Below, piece by piece: positions 46,290-57,660 of a stretch of DNA of 64,000 bases (position 1 is its first letter; every line of letters begins with the position of its first letter). The translations under genes were made by a program, and so were the position numbers. The notes below the pieces were generated by a model. It saw only the letters and a program-made list of their open reading frames with translations, was not told where the DNA came from and searched no databases. This DNA comes from Tetrastigma voinierianum (lineage: Eukaryota > Streptophyta > Magnoliopsida > Vitales > Vitaceae), in the NCBI GenBank assembly GCA_016808115.1, contig JAEQBH010000646.1:1054001-1118000 (forward strand), written 5' to 3'.

Positions 46290-46765
46290 TCAGCATTAAA
46301 ATGATGACACCTGCTATGTGGGAAGGTGCACGTATAAGACTTCTAAGACTCTACCAGTGCGACTCCACACTCTCTCGAACAGGTTTGCACATTAGTACTG
46401 GGTACCTCTCGCTGAAGTACTTCGCACTCTCCGATTAGCGACGACACTTCAACCGTGCCTCGGCACATTAGTATTTCCTGCACCGGCTTAGCACCGCCGC
46501 ACTCCTCCGATTAGTGCGACATCACCTCCGAATCGTGCCTCACACACTAGCAATTTCTAAGACTCCGCTGAGCACTCGTACCTCCGACCAGCGACGACAC
46601 CTCCCGACCCACTCGACACACATTAGCACTCTGAGATCGCTAGCACTTCCTGGCGACTCCGACAGCGAAGGCACCTCCGCTCAGGTCATGGTCACACTCC
46701 AGACTTCGCTTAGCACATCTAAGACTCCTCCGATTAGTGCAACGGCACCTCCGTCACCGGCCTCT
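46290..46765. repeat. Degenerate tandem array, 3' LTR of C
   Basis: The same unit type as 39235-39880 (CTCCGATTAGTGCGAC, CACATTAGCA, CTAAGACTCC), with fewer copies. The difference accounts for much of the length gap between the two LTRs. Confidence 0.72.
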
Positions 46766-47566
46766 GCGATTTCCTTTGCGTTGAAGCACAAGACCAAGAC
46801 GTAGACCAGACCTTCGGGTACTTATTGTGTCGATGGTTCTACTCATTTCGTATTATCGGGTCTATAGCAATCCAACAATTATGTGGATAAGACTGAATAA
46901 AGAATAAGAATAAAGATCTGAATGTACCTACGGGTACCTCTGTATCTGTTATGTAGTACCTACGGGTACTTCTGTATCCAAAATATAAGAAATAAGCTTT
47001 GTAACTCCTACGGGAGATCTGAACAAGCATAAAATTGCTACAAGTACAAGTATGAGTTCTACGGGAGATCCGAATAGGCATAAACTTGTTATAAGCATAA
47101 GTAATCAGATAAGTCCATTATATGAATGCATGGAAATTATGATATCTTATTCTTATACGAATATAAATGTGTATATGCATATTATATATGTTTCACTAAG
47201 CGTAAAGCTTAGCACGAAGCTTTAATCCGTAGAGTACGTAAGCATGAGACGTTGATCTTCCGCATCTGCCGGCCATGACACGATTAGGTTCACACTCGTA
47301 GGTTCTCGCACTGATCAAGAAACGTAAAATGTATAGTTTTGAATATGTAAATGGGACTCAAGATCAGATATGTGATATTAATCGTAAACACCATTACGGT
47401 GGTAGTTTTATTTTGGACTTTTTGTATATGATATGTGGATATAATTATAAGACTCCTGATATACAACGTCCGACAAAGCAGTAAAGAGTCCTAGTATGTA
47501 TCTCACCCGAATTCGATTAGGATTCGCCCACCTGCCTGAATTCGGGATTTGGGGCGTGACAGAGAG

Positions 47567-48070
47567 AGTAGAATTGTACCTTGAAGGACCGACCGACCAA
47601 GTAGTTTCGCCAGGTGTGATGGCGACACACCCAGTCCCCGAGGTTCCAAATTATGAGCCCGGTCTCGACCTTGCCCATGCCTCGCCCATTCGGCCCACCA
47701 TAGCAGTGGGGTCTCTGCATCACCTGGGACCTGATACTGGGTTCAGCCTGGGCCTATGGCTGGTGTTGAGGAACAAACAAGTCCAGAACGTCCCATCGAT
47801 GATTGTGATTTGGGTGTCCTACAACTCTGTGGATCCTGCCTCTCGAGGATATCCCGCCTATGTGTCCGTGTCGGTGGCAATGGAAACTGTCCTCTGCCCT
47901 ATTTAGCTAGTAGCCCTAAAGTGTCTCCTATCTTGAGATGACTGATCCTAGCCTTAGCTCTTATAGCCTTGACCTTGTCCCTGAAACCCTCACAGAGTAG
48001 AAGTCCTCTACTTCTTTCCTGAGATAGAATAAGAGAGTTAGCTCTTTTTCCTCTTATCACTAGCACCCGC
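47567..48070 (-). pseudogene. Protease/gag linker of element B, second piece
   Basis: It continues element B after the GAGAG duplication. It aligns with 15110-15600 of element A (shared: ggtctcgacct, gcccatgcct, ggtggcaatggaaac). The last phrase is the nucleocapsid knuckle region (FHCHR on the minus strand). The piece ends at 48070, where D is inserted. Plus-strand reading frames here are antisense shadows. Confidence 0.75.
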
Positions 48071-48814
48071 TGTAACGCCCCAAAAATACCTTAGAATTTT
48101 TATAATAATTTTATTATATATCGGGTATGAATTGAGCCAAACTTAGGTTTTTCCGGGAAAACTGATAAATTGTGAAATATGAAATGAATATGTGAGCATA
48201 TGATTAAATATTATATGCTAAAATTAGAAATTGATTGAACCTAGAAATAAATCCAAAAGGGCAAATTTGGAATTGGTAAAATAAGGACCTAAGGGTCAAG
48301 AATAGAATAAGCTTAAATGCAAAGTGAATTAAATGATAAATGAAAGTGAAATGAAGACCAAAAAGGAAAAGGCAGAAATGGAAATTTGTGTGTAAGCCAA
48401 ACATGACCTTACACTTAAATAGAGTAAACAAGACCCAAATTTGTCTTAGAAGAGCAGACAGTATTTCGAAGCAAAACGTTTTGAGAGATGGAGAGAAAAA
48501 GCAAAAGGTTTTTGAGGAGAGAGGATTGTCGGTGGTAAATCCTTCCATTTGTTCAAAGATCTGCAAGGAAGAAGGAAAAAGGCTGGGGCTTCAAGGGCAA
48601 GGGATTTCTTAAGGTCACCTAAACCCTAGAAAGTTGTATTTGATGTTCAAGAAACCCTAATCCGATCCTGTACTTTGCTTTGCCTCATGGTTGGTTTAGG
48701 AAGATATTGGGATGTTATTGGGAGTGATTCCCATGTTTTGTTTTTAGATTTTGGGGTGATTTTGGAGGAAATCGCAAAAAAGAGGAAAACTAGAAATCTG
48801 GGCATAACGGGATC

Positions 48815-48890
48815 CTACGCCACAGCGTAGGGAACCCACGCCGCGACGTAGACCTACGCTAAGGCGTGGGATGCCTCGCCATGGCGAGGC
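48815..48890. repeat. CTACGCC..GGCGTAG palindrome cluster in LTR D
   Basis: Four 16-bp palindromes are centred at about 48822, 48843, 48861 and 48881 (spacing 18-21 bp). They include a perfect CCTCGCCATGGCGAGG at 48874-48889; the others read CTACGCCACAGCGTAG, CCACGCCGCGACGTAG and CTACGCTAAGGCGTGG. The motif is related to the cluster of element F. Confidence 0.8.
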
Positions 48891-50172
48891 CGAGGTGTCA
48901 AAATGGAACCCCTTGGGTACGCCTACTTATCGATAAGCTTAAGCCGCTGCAGGCCTACGCCACAGTAAAGAAGGCTAATCGCAGTTGTAGCCACTGCTCA
49001 TGAGGCAAAATTTTGGATTTTGTTCCAAAAGTCAAGTTTTTGTACACCAATAGTAGAGGAACCCTAATAAATGACTAATGGGGGTTCAAATAATAAGAAT
49101 GAAACTAAATGAAAACGACTGGCACTCAATACTTCGCTGGTTTCACTCCCGCCGATGAGTTCAGCCTTTCAAGGCATCAAAGGTCTTAAACTCCAAAGCC
49201 GTTAACGAAGATAAATTTAAGTTGGTCTACTAAAATGTATAATAATTGTTTATCCACTAAGAGTGGCGAATTGTTATTGACCAAGGATGGGTGAGATCAT
49301 CTAAACCTAGGACCTAGATCAAGTGGAAGGAAGCAAGAGCCGACAAATTTTCTGCCTGCTCAATCACCCTCTATCCTTATTTCAAGTGTTTTCGTAGCTT
49401 TACCAAATAAATTCAAACAGATCATATGAATGAGTACTTTTTGAAATGATGTCACAGTGCATATGGATTTGAAATGTGATATTTGAATGTTTGTCGATTA
49501 ATCAAGACGTGAGTGATTACTGAATTGTAAAAGAATTGGTTAATTCTTTACATCTGAATTGAATCGATATAATCGAACCACTAACATGGCAGATGCACCA
49601 CCGGCATCCGCCTATGAAGGCGTAAAACCAAATTGTACGTCCCACATGGCGGGATGCACCAATCGCATCCGGCCATGATGGTGTATGGCATTGTTAAAAT
49701 GTCCCACTTGGTGGATTTGACTAACGCAAGATCCATCATGATGGAGACCGAATCGTTAAATGTAAGCACATTACCGAATGATATAAAAAGACAGATTCAC
49801 CGAATGGAATCCAGCCATGAATGTGGAATTGTATAGACAAAGTAAAAATAACAAACTTTGATGAGTGTAAATGGATTTGCAAACTAAATACATCCTCGGG
49901 AGTATGTTTCAATCTCATGATTTGATTTAAGTAAATTGAAAGCATGTGAAAATGCATATTTTGAGATGATCAATGATTTGTAAAGTGAAAGAATGTGAAA
50001 GTGAATAAGCATGAGTATAGTTTGATATAAAAGGCATGGTTTTATGATAAATGCATGTCATGTTAAACTGAAAATTGGAATAGAACTGTATAGAACCACT
50101 ATGCATGAAAATGCTTAGCGTGTAGTTTTTATCTTTGCGCAGGTTTCGAGTAAATAGGAAAGAGGGCAAGAT

Positions 50173-52929
50173 TGTAACACCTGGTATATGTTTTGTTATA
50201 TTCAAGTAAGGATTTTTGGGGAGCAAATGCAACTTATGCCCTATGATATTTAAATTGTGATTAAGATTAGCCATCTTAATGGTCAGTTTAATTTAGAGAT
50301 ATAGAAGTGTGTTAGATTGCATTTTATGGCATGTGGGCCAATTATGCAATTAGGTAAGTTTAGTGGTTTTGTTAGGTTTGAATTACATCTTGAAGGACCA
50401 CTTTGAAAAAACTTGTTGCGGAGAGGGACTAAAGTGTAATATCCTTGTGAGCTATGTGGCATCACGAGGGCATGACACCTCATATATGCATTTAGAATTC
50501 TGACACATGGCAGTGCATGAGAAGATTATGTGCCAAGCAAACCAATTCCTTGGTTTTGATGCTAGACCAACTTCTTTGCTAGGAAGTGGAAAAAATTCGA
50601 AATTTAGAAAGAGAGAGAGAGTTCTAGAGAGAAGCTTAGAGAGAAGGAGGAGAAAAGGCTTCTGAAGGAAAGCTTGGTTTTGGTGGAAAAGTTCACTAAG
50701 GTATGTAAACATGATCTTTGAGGCCTTAGTTGTATTTCTATGGATCTCGTTATATTCTGGTTTTGTTGGGATTATCCTAACCCTAGATTTGCAGAAAGGT
50801 GTGTTTGGTGGAACCCTAAATTGTAAAAGACCGCCAGAAGATTACATGTGTGTCCAAGGGGAGGTGCTGTCCAGCTTTCCCTTGACCTTATGACAAAGTT
50901 TTGGGCTAAGTGGCGGCAAAGTGAACTCCGAACTGATGATTCTAGTTGGAGAAGAAGCTCAAGACCTAGCCTCGAATGTCCAGAAGTAACCAAGAACTAA
51001 AACCCTACCATAAGGCCCTTGAATTTGAGGTTGAGTCATGCATTCCCTCCTCGTTTTGGAGCAAGCCCCTGCTGAGTCATAAGTTGAGTTATATTGATCC
51101 AAATGGAGTGATTCAAAATCCTTCTCAAAGTAGCCACATAGGGGCATAACTTCATGAAGAAATTATGGCCAAAATTATGGCTTATTTGTTCCCATAATTT
51201 CGTCAAAGTAAGGGTGAAGTGAGGACACATATTATGTCCCTAGGAAATAGTCTCGGGGAGGTCAGAGTGTAAAAACCATAACTCTTGATTCCGAGGTCCG
51301 AATGACCTGATTTAAGAGGCTATGGAAAGCTAAGAGATAGGGGAACTTTTGTCCAGAAGACCATAGTGAACAAAAAACATGTATGGCTGGTCAAAATGGT
51401 AGTTAAGAAAAATAAAAAAGGGGGTCTTGAGATTAAATAAAACAAGGTACAAGTGTTGTGTGTGCCGCTTGTGTTACCCTAATAAGGGGTAAGCAAATGT
51501 TGATATTAGTAAGTGTAAAAGAGAGTGCTTTAGTTGGATCAAGGTTTATGTTGGTAGGTATAAGAATATGTGTGATTCGAGTGGTGAAGTAGCAGTAATA
51601 AACCAATCAAATTTTATAACCCGGATTGTCTGAGCAAGAAATCTTAGTGACTTGTTAATTGCATCCTTTGAGAGCTTCACTAATTTCCTCGGGGAGACTT
51701 GTGGATTTTTGAATCCAAGGAAGGTAGGATCTTAAAACCTTCTCCGCTTTATACCATGGTTTCAATTAAATTTGCATCATTCCATGCTTGAACTGTAGGA
51801 TTTTCTAATGATATATATAAATGTGTATATTTTTATATCTATGGAATTCTCTTGAATTAATTGGTACATGATGTTTTTAAATATCCATGTGAATGCTCTG
51901 TGAAATTGTTTTAAAGCATAGACATAATAAAACGCCTCACAGAGCTACATTATATATAAAGAAAAACAAGTGGGACTGTGTGAGAGTCCTGATTGATGTA
52001 GTGGACACGGATTATGACTAGTCCCCGGGTTAATCTTAAAGGTCACGGTATATACTTGATTTGGCATATCCCCTGTGGTGTCCCCAAAGAATTTGTCGTT
52101 ATACTCGGATGTGGGCATATCCCCCGGTAGTAAGTCCCAGCAATTTGTCGTTGTCTCGGGACATCTGTTAGTCCCCGGGTGAAAGCCCAAAAGAGTCATT
52201 GACGAGGGGCCTAGATGGTGTGATTGCATCCATTTGTTTCCACATCAACCTATTAATTGTAAAATGCTCATGTTTTGAGATGTGTTGAATTATTTGTATT
52301 TTGAAATGTTTTATAATAATGGCTTTTTATGGGATTCACTACTGAGTTGTTGAACTCACCCCTATTATTCCCTACACCTTAGATGCAAGTACGAGACCAA
52401 CAGATGACTCGAGAGCTCAATCTCAAGCAGGTTTCGAGGTCAGAATTATGTGCCCTTAGCATCGGGTAAGTGGTTGGGCATACATTTTGAGGAGCATCTA
52501 GTGTGTTGTGTGGAGGTTCACACCGTATATTTTGGACATTCATCGATCATGGGTCATCAGATATTCGGGCTTCAGGGCTATTAGTTTGGGACACTTTGTA
52601 GAAAGTTTTGGATTTTGTGTAATATTATTTGATCAAGTGCATGTATAGTCTGGGGTGCATTGAGGGACTCCAAGTACTGCTACATGCATATGTATATATA
52701 TATGTTTCGAGACCCGGAGTCGAAGTTTTAATTACGCTTTAGCGACATCTAAGTGTGAGTTTCGACTCGTGTTTCAGGAAATACAAAGTTGATATTTATG
52801 GTGTGTGTGGCTAGTGGTAGCCCCTTACGCAAAGTGTTTGATTTTGAAAGAGTCCTATGTTGCGGACTCATGATGAAAAAATTTGGTAAAATAAATATAA
52901 ATCACACCCAGGAAATCGGTGGTGTGACA
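50173..52929 (+). mobile_element. Solo LTR E nested in D
   Basis: Starts TGTAACACCTGG and ends GGTGGTGTGACA, with a perfect 5-bp duplication AAGAT (50168-50172 and 52930-52934). 2757 bp without retroelement domains. Its LTR type is not that of A/B, C/F or D. It is the innermost layer of the nest. Reading frames crossing its ends are artefacts. Confidence 0.87.
52060..52155. repeat. 51-bp tandem duplication in LTR E
   Basis: GGCATATCCCC starts at 52063 and 52114, and AATTTGTCGTT at 52090 and 52142: two diverged copies, each carrying a GTCCC(C/A)-like element. Confidence 0.65.
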
Positions 52930-53371
52930 AAGATCAAGAAGTACATAGTCATAGAGGAAAGGCATGATAAGTATATACCTGGCCATATGCATATCATTTT
53001 TGAACATGTGACATTTTGTGAACAAAGAGTTAAACTTGAATCCATTATTGTATATCATTTCTGTAAAGGCATGATACACCATTTAGTAAACGAATTGTAT
53101 AAGAGTAAAATGTTTTGGGCATACCATTTGAAATGCTTCGTATTAATTGAAAACCCAAAATGAAATGACAGCAACAAATGTTTTGATAACGGCCGAGTAA
53201 ACCGTCTGAGTCTGGGATCCCCGCCTCAGTCCCGGGCCGATTCGAAATGACACTTTACAAAAAAAAAAAAAAAAAACCAAATGAAAAATAAATAAAAAGA
53301 ATTAAACGAGCATCTAGGAATTGGTTCGGATTCGCAAATCGGGTCGGACTGGAAAAGGGTGTTACACTCGC

Positions 53372-53592
53372 ATCCCGGATGCTCCGTGCGTCATCCACCT
53401 CCCTCTTAATAGCCATAGCTATCTTGATCATCAAGTCCATATCATGCAGGAGGAGTCCCACAATTTTACCCCGGATGGACAATTTCAAACCATCCTTAAA
53501 CTTCCTTACTTTGGCCATGTCTGTGGCCACATAGTCATCGGCGAAGGCTAAATCAGTGAATTAGTCATGTATTCAAGCATTGTCATTGTTCC
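53372..53592 (-). pseudogene. Gag core of element B, third piece
   Basis: The minus strand reads MATDMAKVRKFKDGLKLSIR, GKIVGLLLHDMDLMIKIAMA and IKREVDDARSIRDASV, an almost unbroken part of the retrotransposon gag domain, nearly the same as 15600-15790 of element A. It is bounded by LTR D on one side and element F on the other. Confidence 0.85.
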
Positions 53593-55694
53593 TGTCACAC
53601 TCCCAACCCCCGCCTAGGTGTGGATGAAGGGGGCGCGAAACTATATTGGGACTCTTTACCTGCTCTTTCATACATTGGTGGGCCCAAGTCTTATAAATCA
53701 ATCAAAAGATCATATAACAAGATAAAATAAAAACTACCACCGTAGTGGTGTTTAGTAGTGTCAATAAATATAATCCCGAGTCCATTATATTATACATATA
53801 ATAAAATCAGACATTGACATTTGCATAATCGTAAAGCAAACCTACAGTGATGGAGCCCTACAAGTGTGTACGGCCTAGCAAAGATGCGTAAGATTGCTAA
53901 CTCGCCTCCTATAACTACAAGGATTAAAAACCCATTCTAAGCTTAACGCTTAGTGGGAAACATATGACTTATACATATACACATGCATTAATGTTCTTTT
54001 ACAGTAAGCATATAACAATAATAGATATACAATAGCAGATATAAGAATTTTTCATGAATTCATATAACAAACTTATACACTTGTATTTATAGCAAACTTA
54101 TACTTGTTCAGATCTCCCGTAGGGAAAGCCATGTAGAGTTTATACTTGTGCTGCAGGCACCGTGAGGTACATTCAGAGCAGAACGATGTACATTACTTTA
54201 CTCTTATTCGTTATTTAGACTCTTATCATATAACTGTTTGACTACTTAGACCAGTAATAAGAAATGAGTAGGACACAACAAAATAAGTATCCGAAGGTAT
54301 GGTACAATATTGAGGTACCGTAGCACAAAGCAGGAGTGCAGTAAGACCGACAGAGGCTGCACAATCTAGATATCAGCACTAAATGCCAAGAGTTGTCAGA
54401 GTGCCAAGATTTAATACAGGAACTGGGTACATACGTGCCCGCCCATGTAACAGGTGCCGTGGTCATTCAATATCCGGCCTTAGGCATTTTAAAATTATGG
54501 CGTGTTTAGGAACTTACGATCTTATCACATGGGCAAGACATCTGGGCCACATTCGCTTCACTCCTCGCACAGGTGTAGGGTCTAATTTTTCCTTCACTTT
54601 ACAAACATAAATGGACCATTTCATACGCTTATAGGGTCCTTATTAGTCCAATAGACAAGTCCTCGAAGCAACGGAAAAAAAAAACAAAACAGAACACAAA
54701 AATTTCCATGTTGTGAATAGTGGCTATGCCACATCGTAGCACTGCTATGCTGCAGCGTAGGCCTTTGCCGCGGCGTAGCGAACCAGAGACTGGTCCAACC
54801 TCCTCGTGGCCACGTCATGGCATGGACATGCCACGCCTTGGCATGGACCTACGTTGTTGTGTGGGATCTCTATGTCACGACATAGGACCCCGAAATTTGC
54901 CCAAATTTTGCTGATTTCATCACTTTTTCCATACATCCAATCAAAATCAAAAGAAAACTCTATACTCTCCAGAAAAACATCTCCCAAGTGTGTTCTAACC
55001 CAACCAACACCAAACATAGAGATTAATTAGGGTTTTTTTCCAAACCCAAACTCAAGTACTTGTAAGTTAGGTTAACTTCCTAACACCCAAACATGTAACC
55101 ATACATCATAAACCAAGAATCCATATTTAAAGGGAGGATTCCATACTCATCTTATATGCTTATTTTACCAACCCAACTTTCAACAAATCTAGGGTTAGGA
55201 TGAATTCCTAACTAAACCTTAGAAATGGGACAAACTAGTATCCATACAAAACCATAACAATCCATACTATCCATACAAACCCATAGTGATCCATACAAAA
55301 CTATAGTTTCCATACAAAACCCTAGTTTCCATACCTTTCCTCTTATTCTTCTTATTCTTCTTCTTTTCCTTCCTTTCTTCTTCTTCACGTTTTTTGCTCT
55401 CCCAAAGACCAACTTGGTCTTATCCCTATTTGACCTTACTTTTCATTTTATTACACTTTGGTCCTCCAACTCTCTTGTATTTGCACCACAACTTATGCTA
55501 TTTACACTTTGGCATATAATCTTATTATCTTATGACTTTTATATCATGTTTTGACAAGTTACAAATTTACCCTTGCTTATTTCCAGGTTTCTCAGTTTTC
55601 ACGTTTTGAATTTAAATTACGAAAAATTCAAATTATACCTACAAAATACCCTAAACATGTTGAAAATGACTAGGGTATATTTCGGGGTGTTACA
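53593..55694 (-). repeat. 3' LTR of element F
   Basis: A 2102-bp LTR next to the PPT at 55695. It pairs with 60120-62140. On its own strand it starts TGTAACACCCCGAAATATAC, the same as element C. Confidence 0.9.
54723..54886. repeat. GCC..GGC palindrome cluster, 3' LTR of F
   Basis: Palindromes such as GCTATGCTGCAGCGTAGG, TTGCCGCGGCGTA, CGTGGCCACG and CTATGTCACGACATAG have centres at about 54731, 54752, 54770, 54809, 54838, 54858 and 54877, mostly 18-21 bp or about twice that apart. The flanks are almost identical to the other LTR, the cluster is not. Confidence 0.8.
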
Positions 55695-55712
55695 ATTCTC
55701 CCCCCCTTAAAA
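55695..55712 (-). other. Polypurine tract of element F
   Basis: The complement reads TTAAGGGGGGGAGAA, directly next to the LTR. The NFEDEI-coding phrase lies upstream, as in element C. Confidence 0.9.
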
Positions 55713-56280
55713 TAAATTTCATCCTCGAAATTACCTGAACTGAAGAGCTGAGTGTACTGTACCTTGATTGTCGATTCTGGTTCCCATGTCGCTTCTTCCA
55801 TACCGTGATGTTGCCATAGCACTTTTACTAGAGGGACTTGCTTGTTCCGTAACTGTCTTATTTCACGATCTAGAATATCTTTCGGTTCTTCATCGAAAGT
55901 GAAATCTTCTTATACTTGCATATCTTGAACTGGTAATATGTGCGATGTGTCAAAACGATATCTCCGAAGCATAGACATATGGAATACATCATGTAATTTG
56001 GCTAACTCTAGAGGGAGTGCCAAACGATACGCTACTGGTCCAACTCTTTCTAAAATCTAGTAAGGGCCAATGAATCTTAGACTCAGTTTTCCTTTTCTTA
56101 CAAAGCAGAGTATCTTTTTCCACGGAGATACTTTTAAAAACACTTTGTATCTGACTTCATACTCTATATCCTTTCTCTTCAAATTAGATAAGACTTTTGT
56201 CTATTATTGGCAAATTTTTAATCTTTTGGCGAATAATCTCGAACTTTTTCTTCTCAGGTTTTTACTAAATCGTGACCAAT
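55713..56280 (-). pseudogene. Integrase tail with chromodomain, element F
   Basis: At about 55770-55835 the minus strand reads LVKVLWQHHGMEEATWEPES followed by IKVQYTQLFS and, next to the PPT, NFEDEIYF. This is the chromodomain-type end of chromovirus pol, well kept. Towards 56280 the tail follows with stops (RFGKKGKL-like text is not clean). Confidence 0.75.
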
Positions 56281-56289
56281 AATCTATGC

Positions 56290-57060
56290 TCGCTTTAACT
56301 CATTCAACACATAGGAGTTCTACATCTTCTCCCATACAAAGCTTCATACAGGGCCGTACCAATACTGGATTGATAACTGTTGTTATAGGAAAATTCCATG
56401 AGTGAAATATACCTGTCCCAACTTCCCAGAAAATCTAATACACAGCCCCGAAGCATATCTTCCAACACCTAAATCACTTTTTCAAATTGTCCATTTATTT
56501 GTGGATGGAAAGCAGTGCTAAAATTCAGTCTCGTACCAAAAGCTAATCAGACTTCCAAAACTCGACGTAAACCGTGTGGATCGCGGGTCGGACAAATATC
56601 GATAAGGGAATCCCATGTAATATGACACTCACTACATAAAGTTCAAGCAAGACGATCCATGGAGTAGTCAAGCCTGATCGTATAGGAAGTGAGCATTCTG
56701 GTCAATCCGCCCACAATTACCCAACCGAATCATGTTTTTAGGTGAGGGAAAACCGATAATGTAAATCCATAGTAATGTTATCCTACTTCCATCGGGAATC
56801 AAGGATTCAATAAACCGGATGGTACTTGGTGTTCAGCCTTTACTTGTTGACACGTCAAACACTTAGACACGTACTCAGAAATGTCATTTTTCATCCCTCC
56901 CACCAGTAGTACTGTTTCATATCCTGATACATCTTATTACCTCTAGGGTGCATGGTGAAAAAAGTATTGTGGCTTTCATATAATATCTTCTTTCTCAAAT
57001 CCATAACATTCGGCACACATAATCGCTTTTCAGACAACAAACCTCCACTTCATCTATGAC
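56290..57060 (-). pseudogene. Integrase remnant, element F
   Basis: GTRLNFSTAFHPQINGQFEK is readable at about 56480-56540 on the minus strand: it contains FHPQ and the position of the third acidic residue (normally TDGQSE, here INGQFE, Glu kept). The zinc-binding region lies at about 56840-56960. The catalytic DRDP motif near 56580 is frameshifted. Less well kept than the RT of the same element. Confidence 0.7.
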
Positions 57061-57201
57061 ATAACTGGGCCTTACTCAAAGATTAATTAACTCCGTACCA
57101 TTCTATAACTTGGCATCTTCTTTCTGAGCATTTACTATCATTTGCTTCAAATCTGGTATAACTCTCAATTGAGCCAACAAGGCTCCATCAGAATCAAATC
57201 T

Positions 57202-57660
57202 TCAGTCATAATTTTTCAAAGACAAAGCATAAATCATTTTCCTACTTAAGGCATCCGCCACTACATTTGCTTTCCCGGGGTGGTAATCAATTATACTATC
57301 ATAGTCTTTAAACAATTCTAACCATCGACGTTGCCTCAAGTTCAAATCTTTTTGAGTTAGCAAATATTTCAGACTCTTATGATTAGTAAAAATTCTACAT
57401 TTTTCTCCATGTAAATAGTGTCGCCAAATTTTCAAAGCGAACACTATAGCCTGTAACTCTAAATCATGAGTGGGATAGTTTTGTTCATGAGGTTTCAACT
57501 GCTTGGAAGCATAAGCCACCACTTTCCCATCCTGAATCAATACGCATCCCAAACCTATCCTCGAAGCATCACCGGCAGTATATCCCCGGCCCAAAGCAGC
57601 TGAATTAACACTGTGCTTCAACTAGTATTTCTTTAACCTTCAAGCCGATTGGCATTTATC
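57202..57660 (-). pseudogene. RNase H remnant, element F
   Basis: The open part 57202-57621 reads DASRIGLGCVLIQDGKVVAY, THDLELQAIVFALKIWRHYL, IFTNHKSLKYLLTQKDLNLR and YHPGKANVVADALSRKMIYA. Three of the four acidic positions are intact (DASR, LELQA, VADAL); the second Asp (normally FTDHKSL) is Asn. Apart from this, the domain is the best preserved of the window together with the RT before it. Confidence 0.88.

Larger units (their letters stand above)
38077..47561 (+). mobile_element. Gypsy element C, complete, nested in element B
   Basis: The 9485-bp plus-strand element has two LTRs, PBS, gag-PR-RT-RH-IN-chromodomain remnants and PPT. It is flanked by a perfect 5-bp duplication GAGAG (38072-38076 and 47562-47566) made from the protease/gag sequence of element B. 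It is the same family as F: the LTR starts agree (TGTAACACCCCGAAATATAC) and gag begins with nearly the same residues (MRMSLFCVLS, MDPPQ). It is riddled with small insertions and deletions, and no protein frame exceeds 130 residues. Confidence 0.92.
45188..47561 (+). repeat. 3' LTR of element C
   Basis: Runs from TGTAATACCCCG to GGGGCGTGACA, 2374 bp, pairing with 38077-40633. It differs from the 5' LTR by many small indels and by the length of the tandem array. Confidence 0.92.
48071..53366 (+). mobile_element. Solo LTR D nested in gag of element B, itself interrupted by E
   Basis: It begins TGTAACGCCCC and ends GGGTGTTACA, which are inverted copies apart from small changes. The flanks cccgc (48066-48070) and ctcgc (53367-53371) form a 5-bp duplication with one change. 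Removing insert E and its duplicated 5 bp leaves about 2.53 kb without gag or pol, hence a solo LTR. Gag of element B continues across it when compared with element A at about 15605-15620. Confidence 0.83.

Noticed and set aside
47496..47906. 136-residue plus-strand frame
   Set aside because: It starts in the 3' LTR of C and runs antisense through the gag/protease linker of B; an insertion artefact.
52789..53163. 124-residue plus-strand frame, possible small gene
   Set aside because: It crosses the junction between solo LTR E and LTR D at 52929, so it is a chance fusion of two LTRs.
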